DNA of 55,867 nucleotides from contig JASGFG010000014.1 of assembly GCA_047605605.1 (NCBI GenBank), positions 1-55,867 of the forward strand. Reading direction: 5' to 3'. The notes beneath the pieces were generated by a model. It searched no databases, had not been told where the DNA came from, and worked only from the letters and a program-made list of their open reading frames with translations. Below, piece after piece: positions 39,910 through 48,952 of this stretch (position 1 is the first letter of the stretch; the number at the start of each line of letters is the position of its first letter). Position numbers and translations under genes: made by a program. This DNA is from JAATGA01 sp047605605 (lineage in GTDB: Bacteria; Pseudomonadota; Alphaproteobacteria; Rhodobacterales; Rhodobacteraceae).

Positions 39910-42308
39910 TCATCCTCTCCCGCAGGGCGCAGGCGGCGCAGCCGCAGCGCATTGGTCAGCACAAAGACCGACGACAGGCCCATGGCCGCCGCCGCCAGCA
40001 TCGGCGACAGCTGCGGGCCGCCAAAGGGCACCAGCACCCCCGCCGCTACCGGGATCAGCGCGGCATTGTAGCCAAAGGCCCAGACCAGGTTCTGGCGGAT
40101 GTTGCGCATCACGGCGCGGCCGATGCGGATGGCGTTGACGACGCCCATCGGATCGCCCGTCATCAGCACCACATCGCCCGCCTCGATCGCCACATCGGTG
40201 CCGGTGCCCATGGCGATGCCCACATCGGCGGCGGCAAGCGCCGGGGCGTCGTTGATCCCGTCGCCCACAAACACCGTTCCGGCGCCGAGCGCGCCGACGG
40301 CGGCGCCCTTGCCCTCGGGCAGGATGCCGGCCTGCACATCGGCGATGCCCAGATCGCGGGCGATGGCGGCGGCGGTCACGGCATTGTCGCCGGTGATCAT
40401 CACCGTGGGCAGACCCAGTTCGGCCAGCGCAGCGAGGGCGGCGCGGGCCTGCGGCTTCGGCGCATCGGCGACGGCGATCAGGCCGGTCGCCCGGCCGTCC
40501 TGCCCGACCAGGATCAGACTTTGCCCCTGCGCCGCCGCCGCATCGGAGGCGCGGCGCAGGTCGTCGGGCAGGTCGGGGAACATCCGAGCCGATCCGACCT
40601 GCACCCACCGGCCGTCCACCGCGGCCTCGGCCCCGTGGCCGGGAATGGCGGTGAAATCGCGCGCGGGGGCGGGGGGCAGGCCGCGGGCCTGCGCCTCGGC
40701 CAGCACGGCGGCGGCGAGGGGGTGTTCCGACCCGGCCTCGACCGCCGCGGCATCGGCCAGCGTGGTTTCGGCGCCCAGCACCGCGACGACGCGGGGATGC
40801 CCCTCGGTCAGGGTGCCGGTCTTGTCGAACCCAACGCGCCGCGCCTGATCCAGCCGTTGCAGCGCCTCGCCCCGGCGGAACAGCACACCCATTTCCGCCG
40901 CGCGGCCGGTGCCGACAAGGATCGAGACCGGCGTGGCCAGCCCCATGGCGCAGGGGCAGGCGATGATCAGCACCGACACGCCCGCGACCAGCGCCTGCGC
41001 CAGACCGGGGCCGAAGGCCAGCCAGACCGCCACCGTCAGCGCGGCGATCCCCATGACCACCGGCACGAACCACAGCGTGATCCGGTCGACCAGCGCCTGC
41101 ACCGGCAGCTTGGACCCCTGCGCCTCTTCCACCAGGCGGATGATGCGGGACAGCACCGTCGCCTCGCCGGTTTCGGTGATGCGCATCACCAGCCCGCCCG
41201 CGCCGTTCACCGTGCCGCCGGTCAGCCGGTCGCCCGCGGCCTTTGCCACCGCCAGCGGTTCGCCCGTCAGCATGGATTCGTCCACGGTCGAGCTGCCCTC
41301 GTCCACCGCGCCATCGGCCGGAATGCGCTCGCCCGGGCGGATCTGCACCCGGTCGCCGGGGCGCAGGTCGGCGACCGGCACCTCGGCCGCGCCCTCGGGG
41401 CCAAGACGGCGGGCGGTGCGGGGTTGCAGTTGCACCAGCCGGGCGATGGCGGCGCCAGCGCGGCCCCGCGCCCGCGCCTCCAGCGCGCGGCCCAGCAGGA
41501 TCAGAGCGACGATCACCGCCGCCGCCTCGAAATAGACGGCGCGGGCGGTTTCGGGCAGCAGGCCGGGGGCCAGCACCACCACCGCCGAATAGCCAAAGGC
41601 CGCCAGCGTGCCGACCGCGACAAGGCTGTTCATGTCGGGCGCGCCGCGCAGCAGGGCGGGAATGCCCCGGGCAAAGAACCGCCGCCCCGGCCCGGCCAGA
41701 ACCAGCGCCGTCAGGATCATCTGCCCCCACCACAGCAGGCCGGGGTCGATGATCCCGTGCAGCCAGTGGTGAAAGGCGGGGAAGAGGTGCCCGCCCATTT
41801 CCGTGACGAAGACCGGCAGGGCCAGCGCGGCGGCGATGATCGTATCGCGCCAGAGCCGGGCCTGTTCGCCCTCGTCCCGCGGCCCGGCGGCGGTCAGGGG
41901 CCGCGCCTCATACCCCGCCTTGCGCACCGCATCGGCCAAAGCCTGCGGCGCGGCGCCGCCCTCCCACAGCGTGACCTTGGCCTGCCGCGTGGCGAGGTTC
42001 GCCACCGCATCGGCAACGCCCGGCTGCGCCTTCAACACCCGTTCTACCCGCGCCGTGCAGGAGGCGCAGGTCATCCCCTCGACCGACAGGACCAGCGTGT
42101 CCTGCCGTGGAGGATAGCCCGCGCGGGCCAGCCGCTCGGCCATCTGGGCGGGGGTCGCGGGGGCACCATAGCGCACGTCGGCGGTTTCGGTGGTCAGGTT
42201 CACCGCCGCCTCCTGCACGCCGGGCAGGGATTTCAACACCCGCTCGGCCCGCGCGACGCAACTGGCGCAGGTCATGCCCTCAAGGCGGAAACGGCTGTGC
42301 TGCGTCAT
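39906..42308 (-). CDS. copA: Cu(I)-exporting P-type ATPase CopA
   Basis: The 800-aa protein carries two N-terminal heavy-metal domains (MTCASC with C14/C17 and MTCASC with C81/C84) and eight predicted membrane helices. It also has the TGEP phosphatase loop, the intramembrane CPC motif in IIACPCAMGLA, DKTGTLTEG with the phosphorylated Asp, GSEHPLA and the hinge VGDGINDAPALAAADVGIAMG. It exports Cu(I) to the periplasm. The upstream promoter has the exact MerR-family architecture expected for CueR control. Confidence 0.97.
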   Translation of the reverse strand: MTQHSRFRLEGMTCASCVARAERVLKSLPGVQEAAVNLTTETADVRYGAPATPAQMAERLARAGYPPRQDTLVLSVEGMTCASCTARVERVLKAQPGVADAVANLATRQAKVTLWEGGAAPQALADAVRKAGYEARPLTAAGPRDEGEQARLWRDTIIAAALALPVFVTEMGGHLFPAFHHWLHGIIDPGLLWWGQMILTALVLAGPGRRFFARGIPALLRGAPDMNSLVAVGTLAAFGYSAVVVLAPGLLPETARAVYFEAAAVIVALILLGRALEARARGRAGAAIARLVQLQPRTARRLGPEGAAEVPVADLRPGDRVQIRPGERIPADGAVDEGSSTVDESMLTGEPLAVAKAAGDRLTGGTVNGAGGLVMRITETGEATVLSRIIRLVEEAQGSKLPVQALVDRITLWFVPVVMGIAALTVAVWLAFGPGLAQALVAGVSVLIIACPCAMGLATPVSILVGTGRAAEMGVLFRRGEALQRLDQARRVGFDKTGTLTEGHPRVVAVLGAETTLADAAAVEAGSEHPLAAAVLAEAQARGLPPAPARDFTAIPGHGAEAAVDGRWVQVGSARMFPDLPDDLRRASDAAAAQGQSLILVGQDGRATGLIAVADAPKPQARAALAALAELGLPTVMITGDNAVTAAAIARDLGIADVQAGILPEGKGAAVGALGAGTVFVGDGINDAPALAAADVGIAMGTGTDVAIEAGDVVLMTGDPMGVVNAIRIGRAVMRNIRQNLVWAFGYNAALIPVAAGVLVPFGGPQLSPMLAAAAMGLSSVFVLTNALRLRRLRPAGEDE

Positions 42309-42335
42309 GGCGGAACCTTTCCTTGTCCTGTGGTG

Positions 42336-42366
42336 CAGATAAGGTTTCCAGTTACGGGAAGGTCAA
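42336..42366 (-). promoter_or_regulatory. CueR-dependent copA promoter and operator
   Basis: On the minus strand TTGACC (42361-42366) and TATCTG (42336-42341) are separated by 19 bases. This is the overlong spacer that MerR-type activators correct by DNA distortion. The spacer holds an imperfect palindrome, ACCTTCCC-N6-GGAAACCT at 42342-42363, which fits CueR boxes. Confidence 0.88.
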
Positions 42367-42604
42367 GGCCGGCAAACGGGATTTCCCTGCGGCAGATTTG
42401 CTTGCCGTCGGAAGGGGGCATTGCAAGCGGGAGTCCTGCGTTGGCGGTGGAAGGCCGGTGGGTGGCCGGGGATTTCGCGGCCGCCGCCTGTTGCCGCCGG
42501 GACTCAGCTTCGCCGCCATGCAGGTCACGCACAGCCGGCGGAATTGACCGATGCGGGAAAACCGCCGACCCTTCTGATCAGAGCAGAAAACAAAAGGTCC
42601 GAAA

Positions 42605-42856
42605 ATGGGACAACAGGCCTCTTTCCACGCGCCGGGCGGCGCGGATTTCCTTGGCTGGCGCCGGCGCGGCGCGGCGACGGAGATCGTCTATGACGACGGG
42701 GTGACGCGGCGGATGGTCTGGCGCGTTGCGGTGCCGACGACCGATGCGCGGCTTTCCGATGCGCTGCGCAGCGCGGTTGGTGCCCGCCGCATCCTGCCTG
42801 CGCTGTATGACGAGATGAAAAAGCGCGCAATTTCCATCGAGCGGATCACCGGCTGA
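42605..42856 (+). CDS. Uncharacterised 83-aa protein
   Basis: The protein has no recognised family. The first half is beta-like and basic (FLGWRRRGAATEIVYDDGVTRRMVWRVAVPTTDARL), and the second half is probably helical (SDALRSAVGARRILPALYDEMKKRAIS). It looks soluble. A weak AAAGG lies upstream. Codon use is like that of its neighbours, which supports it being real. It stands alone between copA and the ABC transporter genes. Confidence 0.55.
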   Translation: MGQQASFHAPGGADFLGWRRRGAATEIVYDDGVTRRMVWRVAVPTTDARLSDALRSAVGARRILPALYDEMKKRAISIERITG

Positions 42857-42989
42857 TGAAATATCGGGCAGGATTCATGTCTTGCGCGCAGACAAGCCAA
42901 GGCTCTTGCCATTCCCGCAGGCACCCGGCTAGGGTTTGATCAAAGAGCGGCCCGCGAAAGACGGGCTGCCGCAGCCGACAGGGGATGGG

Positions 42990-43910
42990 ATGGCGACAGC
43001 ACCGGCGCAAGACGCGGGCAAGACCCGGTTCCGCGATACCGAGGCCGCAAGCGGCCTGACCATGATCAGCCCCACCGCGATCTATGCGATCCTGCTTCTT
43101 GCGGCACCGCTGCTGGCGGTGGTGATCTATTCCTTCATGACCAAGACGCCGACCGGCGTGGCCCTGCCGCTGACGGTGGACAACTATGTCACCGTCTGGA
43201 CCGAGGTGAAGTATCGCACCATCATGTTCCGCAGCCTGCAGGTGTCGATGATCGTCACGCTGGCGACGGTGGCGCTTGCCTATCCGCTGGCCTATTTCAT
43301 CAGCTTCAACGTGGATCCGGCGAAGAAGTCGCTGTGGCTGTTTCTGGTCACGATCCCGTTCTGGACCAGCTATCTGATCCGCGTGTTCCTGTGGAAGGTC
43401 GTCCTTGGCTACAACGGCGTGCTGTCCTCGGCGCTGGAGCGGGTGTGCGTTCCGTGGACCGACATCTGCGTGCTGTCAGGGCCAATGTCCTTCATGACCG
43501 ATCCGGGTTCGGCAATCGTCATCACCCTGGCCCATGCCTATGCACCCTTTGCCATCCTGCCGATCTTCGTGGCGCTGGAAAAGATCGACCGCAGCTATCT
43601 GGAGGCCGGGCAGGATCTGGGCGAAAGCCGGTGGACGACCTTTCTGCGGGTGACGCTGCCGCTGTCGATGCCAGGGGTCATCGCGGCGGTGCTGATCGTC
43701 TTCATCCCGACCATCGGCGACTATGTGACGCCGACGCTGATCGGCGGCGGCAAGTTCCCGATGATCGCCAACATGATCCAGGTCGAGATGCTGAAGCAGA
43801 ACAACCGGCCGCTCGGATCTGCCATTGCGGTGTCGGCGATGCTGATCGTGCTGGTGGTGACGCTGATCTTCCTGCTGCTGAACCGGCGATTCCTGAGGGC
43901 CACGAAATGA
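42990..43910 (+). CDS. potB: Polyamine-type ABC transporter permease (PotB-like)
   Basis: The 306-aa protein has six hydrophobic helices, the N-terminal SPTAIYAILLLAAPLLAVVIYSFM and the PotB-typical loop SYLEAGQDLGESRWTTFLRVTLPLSMPGVIAAVLIVFIPTIGDYVTPTLIGG. It forms the channel with the next gene product. AGGGG precedes the ATG at 42990. Putrescine or spermidine is the family default, but related systems carry other amines or opines. No binding protein gene adjoins it. Confidence 0.85.
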   Translation: MATAPAQDAGKTRFRDTEAASGLTMISPTAIYAILLLAAPLLAVVIYSFMTKTPTGVALPLTVDNYVTVWTEVKYRTIMFRSLQVSMIVTLATVALAYPLAYFISFNVDPAKKSLWLFLVTIPFWTSYLIRVFLWKVVLGYNGVLSSALERVCVPWTDICVLSGPMSFMTDPGSAIVITLAHAYAPFAILPIFVALEKIDRSYLEAGQDLGESRWTTFLRVTLPLSMPGVIAAVLIVFIPTIGDYVTPTLIGGGKFPMIANMIQVEMLKQNNRPLGSAIAVSAMLIVLVVTLIFLLLNRRFLRATK

Positions 43911-44713
43911 AGTTCCCGGTCCTGCGGTCCTATGCCGTCCTTTACCTGATCTTCCTTTTCGCGCCGATCGCGCTGCTGCCGATCTTTGCCTTCAACGATT
44001 CAAAGATCATCGCCTTTCCGCTGGCCGGGTTCACGACGAACTGGTTCGGGGTGATGGTGGATGACCCCAACCTGATGAGCGCGCTCAAGAATTCGCTGAT
44101 CATCTCGACCACATCGGCGATTCTCGCGACCTGCCTTGGCCTGTTCGCCGCCCGCGCCTCGACCCGGTTCGCCTTTCCCGGCAAGGGCGGGATGATGGGG
44201 CTGATCATGCTGCCGATGGTGCTGCCCGACATCATCATCGCCATGTCGCTGCTGCTGGTCCTGCTGATGATCGGCATCCCGCTGTCGCTGTTCACCATCA
44301 TCCTGGGCCATGTGCTGATGTGCATCCCCTTCTGCGTGGCGATCCTGTCCTCGGCCTTCCAGTCGCTGGACCGCTCGCTGGAGGAGGCGGCCTATGACCT
44401 GGGCGAGACGCCGGCCAGCACCTTCCGGCTGATCATCCTGCCGCTGGTGATGCCGGGGATCATCTCGTCGCTGCTGATCTCGTTCACGATCAGTCTGGAC
44501 GAATATATCGTGGCGAGCTTTCTGGGCGGGTCCGAGACGGTGCTGTCGGTCTATATCTACGGCCAGTTCCGCTTTCCCGCGCGCGTTCCCGCCATCATGG
44601 CGCTTGGCACGATCCTTGTGACCGTGTCGATCATCCTTTTGACCATCGCCGAATATTTCCGCCGCCGCGGCATCGCGAAATCCGGCGGCAAGGACACCGG
44701 AGGCTTCCTGTGA
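43907..44713 (+). CDS. potC: Polyamine-type ABC transporter permease (PotC-like)
   Basis: The 268-aa protein is the second permease, with about six helices and the loop SLEEAAYDLGETPASTFRLIILPLVMPGIISSLLISFTISLDEYIVASFLGG, the PotC signature. It is coupled to potB and to the ATPase gene through ATGA and GTGA overlaps. Confidence 0.87.
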   Translation: MKFPVLRSYAVLYLIFLFAPIALLPIFAFNDSKIIAFPLAGFTTNWFGVMVDDPNLMSALKNSLIISTTSAILATCLGLFAARASTRFAFPGKGGMMGLIMLPMVLPDIIIAMSLLLVLLMIGIPLSLFTIILGHVLMCIPFCVAILSSAFQSLDRSLEEAAYDLGETPASTFRLIILPLVMPGIISSLLISFTISLDEYIVASFLGGSETVLSVYIYGQFRFPARVPAIMALGTILVTVSIILLTIAEYFRRRGIAKSGGKDTGGFL

Positions 44714-45798
44714 CGAAACCCGACATGATCGAATTCCGGGATGTCCACAAATACTACGGCGATTACCATGCGCTGAGGGGCATCACCGCCACCATCAAGG
44801 CGGGCGAGTTCTTCTCGCTGCTGGGGCCGTCGGGCTGTGGCAAGACCACGCTGCTACGCACAATCGCCGGGTTCGAGGGGATCTCCTCGGGCGCGGTGCT
44901 GATCGACGGCAAGGACATGGCCAGCGTCCCCGCCAACCAGCGGCCGACGAACATGGTGTTCCAGTCCTATGCCATCTTCCCGCATATGAGCGTGGCGGAA
45001 AACGTGGGTTTCGGCCTGCGCAAGGACCCGCGGTCCAAGGCCGAAAAGGCCAAGGCGGTGGACGAGGCGCTGGAGATGGTGGGGCTGAAGGGTTTCGGCG
45101 GGCGCGCGGCCCATGCGCTGTCGGGCGGGCAGCGGCAGCGGGTGGCCCTGGCGCGCGCGCTGATCCTGAAGCCCAAGGTTCTGCTGCTGGACGAACCCTT
45201 GTCCGCGCTGGACAAGAAGATGCGCGAGCATATGCAGGTCGAGCTGATCAAGCTGCAACGGCAGGTCGGCATCACCTTCATCCTGGTGACGCATGACCAG
45301 GAAGAGGCGCTGGTGATGTCCGACCGCATCGCCGTGATGTTCCAGGGCGAGATCGCACAGCTGGCCGACCCGGAAACGCTGTATCGCCGTCCGGCCACGC
45401 GGCAGGTGGCGGATTTCATCGGCACGATGAACTTCCTGCCCGCGACGATCACCACGGAAACCGCCACGGGGGTCGAGGCCGAGGTGGCCGGGTTCGGCAA
45501 GGTGTCGCTGACGCCCGATCAGGTGCTGGGCACGCCCACCGGCAAGCCCGAGGTCGGGTTCCGGCCCGAGACGCTGACCATCCTGTTCGACGGGCAGGCG
45601 GCCTCTGACCGCGAGACGCCGGCCACCATCGACGAGGTGGTCTATTACGGCGACATGACCTATTACGACGTGCGGCTGGACGGGACCGAGGCGCCGCTGC
45701 GCCTGTCGATGCGCAACGTGTTCGGCCGTCCGGTGCTGGATCGCGGCACGCGCACCCGTGTGGCCTGGGCACCCGGCGCGCTGGTGCTGTTCCGCTAG
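44710..45798 (+). CDS. potA: Polyamine-type ABC transporter ATP-binding protein (PotA-like)
   Basis: The 362-aa ATPase has Walker A GPSGCGKTT, Q-loop VFQSYAIFPHM, signature LSGGQRQR and Walker B VLLLDEPLSALDKKM. A C-terminal TOBE domain (GFRPETLTILF...VVYYGDMTYYDVRL) follows. The start is GTG at 44710 because of the GTGA overlap with potC; an ATG at 44725 is an alternative. It drives PotBC. Confidence 0.9.
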   Translation: MTKPDMIEFRDVHKYYGDYHALRGITATIKAGEFFSLLGPSGCGKTTLLRTIAGFEGISSGAVLIDGKDMASVPANQRPTNMVFQSYAIFPHMSVAENVGFGLRKDPRSKAEKAKAVDEALEMVGLKGFGGRAAHALSGGQRQRVALARALILKPKVLLLDEPLSALDKKMREHMQVELIKLQRQVGITFILVTHDQEEALVMSDRIAVMFQGEIAQLADPETLYRRPATRQVADFIGTMNFLPATITTETATGVEAEVAGFGKVSLTPDQVLGTPTGKPEVGFRPETLTILFDGQAASDRETPATIDEVVYYGDMTYYDVRLDGTEAPLRLSMRNVFGRPVLDRGTRTRVAWAPGALVLFR

Positions 45799-45844
45799 GG
45801 TTCCGGCGGGTTATGCTGGGCGCTCATCGCAGGGATCGCGCAGC

Positions 45845-46921
45845 ATGACCGACGATTCGGACCCCGCACCGGAAAAGGCCCCGCCCACCCCGACCGAGGG
45901 TGCGCCACCCCCGCCCCCCTCGCGCGCGGCGACGGCGCGGGCGCGGCGGCGCAAGAAGAACTGGATCATCGCCGGGGCCGGTGCGGCGTCGGCGGCGGTG
46001 CTGGGTCTGGCCTGGACCGCGCTCAGCGATGTGGTGGCCGAAAGGACAAAGGGCTATTTCGCCAATGTCCTGGACGAGTTCCGCGGCGGCGCCCATATCC
46101 GCCAGATGGAGCAGGAGCTGGCCTTTGCCGACCAGACGGCTTCGGCCTATTTTCCCATCGCCTATCACAGCACCGATTTCTGCATGGATCTGGTGCGCGA
46201 GTGGACGCGGCAAAGGGGCTATCCCACCGCCTTTCTGGGCGAGCCGCAGCATCATGCGCTGACCGTGACCTTTTACGACATTCCCGTTCAGGTCCGCTGC
46301 GTGGGCGTGGCAAAGTCGGAAACCGTGTTCGTCCTTTTCATTTCCAGCCAGAGGAACGGCGGACGGATGGATGCGCTGTATCGCGAGATGAGCGAGGCTT
46401 TCGCCGGCTATTCCACTTATCCGGCTGCCGTTCAGCCGCAGGACAACAAGTGGATCGGCATGGGGCCGTATTCGCGTGTCGGCTATCTGGACATAGAAAT
46501 GCCCTGGGCCGAGGCGCGGGCCTGGATGGCGGGGGCGGTGCCGCAATCGGTGACGACCGCGCTGGCCGCGCCGGGCGTGCGCCAGTTCCCGAGCGCCAGC
46601 CGCACCAACCCCGCCGATCATCTGTGGGTGGCGCAGGGGCCGGGGGCGATCATCGCGCTCTTGTCGCCGTCACCGGGCAGCTTCATCAGCTACCGGGACG
46701 CGGGCGGCGTGATGCAGCCGGTCGCGGGCGGGATGAGCCTGGGCGATGCCGTGCCGGTGGTGGTGCATGTCACCGTGTCGATCTCGGGCGTGGTCTTCGG
46801 GGCGCAGGGCATGGATTCCCCCGACGACCGCTATCTGGGGGCCGATCTGGACGCCCGGCTGGCGCGGATTCCGGGGGTGCAGAATGGCGGCGCCGTGCAG
46901 GAGCTTATCCGCAACTGGTGA
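45845..46921 (+). CDS. Uncharacterised membrane-anchored protein (358 aa)
   Basis: The N-terminus is a Pro/Ala-rich acidic, then basic, cytoplasmic tail. One membrane helix (WIIAGAGAASAAVLGLAWTAL, about residues 40-60) and a large periplasmic domain without recognised motifs follow. The domain has two segments with repeated beta features (TVTFYDIPVQVRCVGVAKSETVFVLFIS and VVVHVTVSISGVVFGAQGMDS). The stop codon abuts the convergent tetR stop with no gap. It does not resemble a transporter component, so a link to the pot genes is not implied. Confidence 0.75.
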   Translation: MTDDSDPAPEKAPPTPTEGAPPPPPSRAATARARRRKKNWIIAGAGAASAAVLGLAWTALSDVVAERTKGYFANVLDEFRGGAHIRQMEQELAFADQTASAYFPIAYHSTDFCMDLVREWTRQRGYPTAFLGEPQHHALTVTFYDIPVQVRCVGVAKSETVFVLFISSQRNGGRMDALYREMSEAFAGYSTYPAAVQPQDNKWIGMGPYSRVGYLDIEMPWAEARAWMAGAVPQSVTTALAAPGVRQFPSASRTNPADHLWVAQGPGAIIALLSPSPGSFISYRDAGGVMQPVAGGMSLGDAVPVVVHVTVSISGVVFGAQGMDSPDDRYLGADLDARLARIPGVQNGGAVQELIRNW

Positions 46922-47536
46922 TCAGCGGTCGGCCGGGATCAGCCCCAGTCCACGCAGATAGATGCCGATACCGGATTCCAGCAGATCCTCGGGCGGAAAG
47001 GGGGTCTTTCCCGCGCCGCTGCCGCGCAGGAACAGCTCGACCACGCCATGGCTCATCGCCCAGACATGGGCGGCGATCATCCGCGCCGGGGGGCGGCGGT
47101 CGGCGGGCAGATGCGCGGCCAGACCGCCCGCGGCACGGTCCATCACCTCATGCGCGCGGGTGGCGACCTGCGACAGCCCCGGATGCGCGGCAAAGGACAG
47201 CCCGCTTTCAAACATCGCCATGTAATGGCCGGGATATTTGCGGGCGAAGGCCATATAGGCCCGCCCCGTCGCCTCGAACGCCGCCAGAGCCGAAGGCTTG
47301 CCGCCCTCATAGGCATATTCCAGCAGCGCCCCGAAGATGTCGAAGCCCTGACGCGCCACCTCGGCGATCAGGTCGTCGCGGCCGGCGAAATGGCGATAGA
47401 CGGCGGCGGGCGTCACATCCGCGCGCTTTGCTGCCTCGGACAGGGTGAATCCCTGCGGCCCGGTTTCGGCGATCAGTTCCAGTGCCGCCTCGACCAGGGC
47501 CTGGCGCAGGTTGCCGTGATGGTATCCGCGCTTCAA
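46922..47536 (-). CDS. TetR family transcriptional regulator
   Basis: The 204-aa protein has a TetR helix-turn-helix (RQALVEAALELIAETGPQGFTLSEAAKRADVTPAAVYRHFAGRDDLIAEVA) and an alpha-helical ligand domain of the TetR_C_33 kind (MAMFESGLSF, AHVWAMSHGVVELFL). The start is TTG at 47536, overlapping the ppk2 stop as TTGA; no ATG is available nearby. It is thus co-transcribed with ppk2. The effector is unknown. Confidence 0.87.
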   Translation of the reverse strand: MKRGYHHGNLRQALVEAALELIAETGPQGFTLSEAAKRADVTPAAVYRHFAGRDDLIAEVARQGFDIFGALLEYAYEGGKPSALAAFEATGRAYMAFARKYPGHYMAMFESGLSFAAHPGLSQVATRAHEVMDRAAGGLAAHLPADRRPPARMIAAHVWAMSHGVVELFLRGSGAGKTPFPPEDLLESGIGIYLRGLGLIPADR

Positions 47537-48423
47537 GACCGCCCCATCACCTCGGCCGGCATGAGGTCGGGGCCGCCGCAGATCGAGGCGTCGGGCTTGC
47601 CGATCAGATCCTTGTCCTTGCCCGGATAGTCAAAGGCGCGCAGCACCGTCTGGATCGCGGCGATGCGGGCGCGTTTCTTGTCGTCGGACAGGATGATCGT
47701 CCAGGGCGCATGGTCCTTGTGGCTGCGCTTCAGCGTCTCGGCGATGGCGGCGGAATAGTCGTCCCATTTCGCCAGCCCGTCGATGTCGACCTGGCTGAGC
47801 TTCCATTGTTTCAGCGGGTCCCGCTCGCGGTCCAGAAAGCGTTTCAGCTGTTCGGCCCGGCCGACCTCCAGCCACAGCTTGATCAGGGTGATACCTTCCT
47901 CGACCAGCATCTTTTCAAAATCGGGCACCTGTTCAAAGAACGCCTCGCGCTGCGCGTCGGTGCAGAACCCGAAGACCTTTTCCACCACGCCGCGGTTATA
48001 CCAGCTGCGGTCGAACAGCGCGATTTCCCCGGCGGCGGGCAGGCGGGCGATATAGCGCTGGAAATACCATTCGCGCTTTTCCCGGTCCGACGGGGCGGGC
48101 AGGGCGACCACGCTGGCGACGCGGGGGTTCAGGTTTTCGCGCATCGCGCCGATGGTGCCGCCCTTGCCGGCGGCATCGCGCCCCTCGAACAGGACGACCA
48201 CGCGCTTGCCGCTGGCGCGGACATCGGCGTGAAAGCGGACAAGCTGCTGCTGCAAGCCGTCCATCGCCTGTTCGTAATCCTTTTTCTTCATCTCTTCCCG
48301 ATAGGGATAGGATCGGGTCAGGATGTCGTTGCCGTCGTCGTCCTCGATGGCCTTGCGGACGGCCTTGGGGGCGCCCTCGCGGAAATAGCGGCTGATCGCG
48401 CCGTCGAATGGCAGGTCGGTCAC
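47533..48423 (-). CDS. ppk2: Polyphosphate kinase 2
   Basis: The 296-aa protein is a class I PPK2 with Walker A EGRDAAGKGG, lid-region RNPR-like LNPRVASVVALPAPSDREKREWYFQRY, Walker B FDRSWYNRGVVEKVFGF and the C-terminal WTIILSDDKKRARI. It uses polyphosphate to phosphorylate nucleoside diphosphates, or the reverse. The start is read as GTG at 48423 with AGGGGGA 7 bases upstream. It is coupled to the downstream TetR gene. Confidence 0.93.
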   Translation of the reverse strand: MTDLPFDGAISRYFREGAPKAVRKAIEDDDGNDILTRSYPYREEMKKKDYEQAMDGLQQQLVRFHADVRASGKRVVVLFEGRDAAGKGGTIGAMRENLNPRVASVVALPAPSDREKREWYFQRYIARLPAAGEIALFDRSWYNRGVVEKVFGFCTDAQREAFFEQVPDFEKMLVEEGITLIKLWLEVGRAEQLKRFLDRERDPLKQWKLSQVDIDGLAKWDDYSAAIAETLKRSHKDHAPWTIILSDDKKRARIAAIQTVLRAFDYPGKDKDLIGKPDASICGGPDLMPAEVMGRS

Positions 48424-48499
48424 TGGTCGTCCCCCTGTTGGTGGCGGGCAGTATTGCCGTGCCGGCGCGCGGGGCGCAACCCGCGGGATCACCGCGGCG

Positions 48500-48952
48500 T
48501 CAGAGCCTTTGGCCCGGCAGCGCCGCCGCCTGTGCGATCCAGCCGGCCAGTTGCGCTTCGTCCAGCGCGCCTTCGGTGACATGCAGATAGCGCACCGTCG
48601 GCAGTTTGGACGAAACCGGGGGTAGCGGAGTCAGGCCTGCCCCGCCGAAAAAGGCGACCTTGATGTAACGGGTCAGGCAATGCAGGCCCATGAACCAGTC
48701 CTCGCGCCCCGGCGCGCCGTAAAGCGGCTGGTTGTATTTCACCGCCCGGCGCAGACCGGGAACCGTCTGGCCGGCCAGTTCGTCGATGCGGCGGGCCATG
48801 CCGGATTTCCAGCCCGGCGCGGCGGCGATCCATGCCTGCACGGGCGCCGGACCCAGGCCCTTGGCGATCTGCGGATTGCCCCCCGTCAGCAGGCGGGGGG
48901 CCGCACCCGCGGGCAGGGGCGGCAGAGGGAGGCGCCTGCCTTTGCCGGACAT
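48500..48952 (-). CDS. DUF1801 family protein
   Basis: The 150-aa protein has the DUF1801/YdhG core: VQAWIAAAPGWKSGMARRIDELAGQTVPGLRRAVKYNQPLYGAPGREDWFMGLHCLTRYIKVAFFGGAGL. The fold resembles iron-chaperone CyaY-like proteins, but the biological role is unknown. It is coupled to the hydrolase gene upstream by TGATG. Confidence 0.82.
   Translation of the reverse strand: MSGKGRRLPLPPLPAGAAPRLLTGGNPQIAKGLGPAPVQAWIAAAPGWKSGMARRIDELAGQTVPGLRRAVKYNQPLYGAPGREDWFMGLHCLTRYIKVAFFGGAGLTPLPPVSSKLPTVRYLHVTEGALDEAQLAGWIAQAAALPGQRL

Noticed and set aside
42930..42945. TTTGATCAAA as an FNR-type site upstream of potB
   Set aside because: The two half sites abut with no 4-base spacer, so it does not match the TTGAT-N4-ATCAA pattern.
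45845..46921. The 358-aa anchored protein as the missing receptor of the polyamine-type transporter
   Set aside because: It shows none of the solute-binding-protein motifs and has a cytoplasmic tail plus an internal anchor; only adjacency supports the idea.
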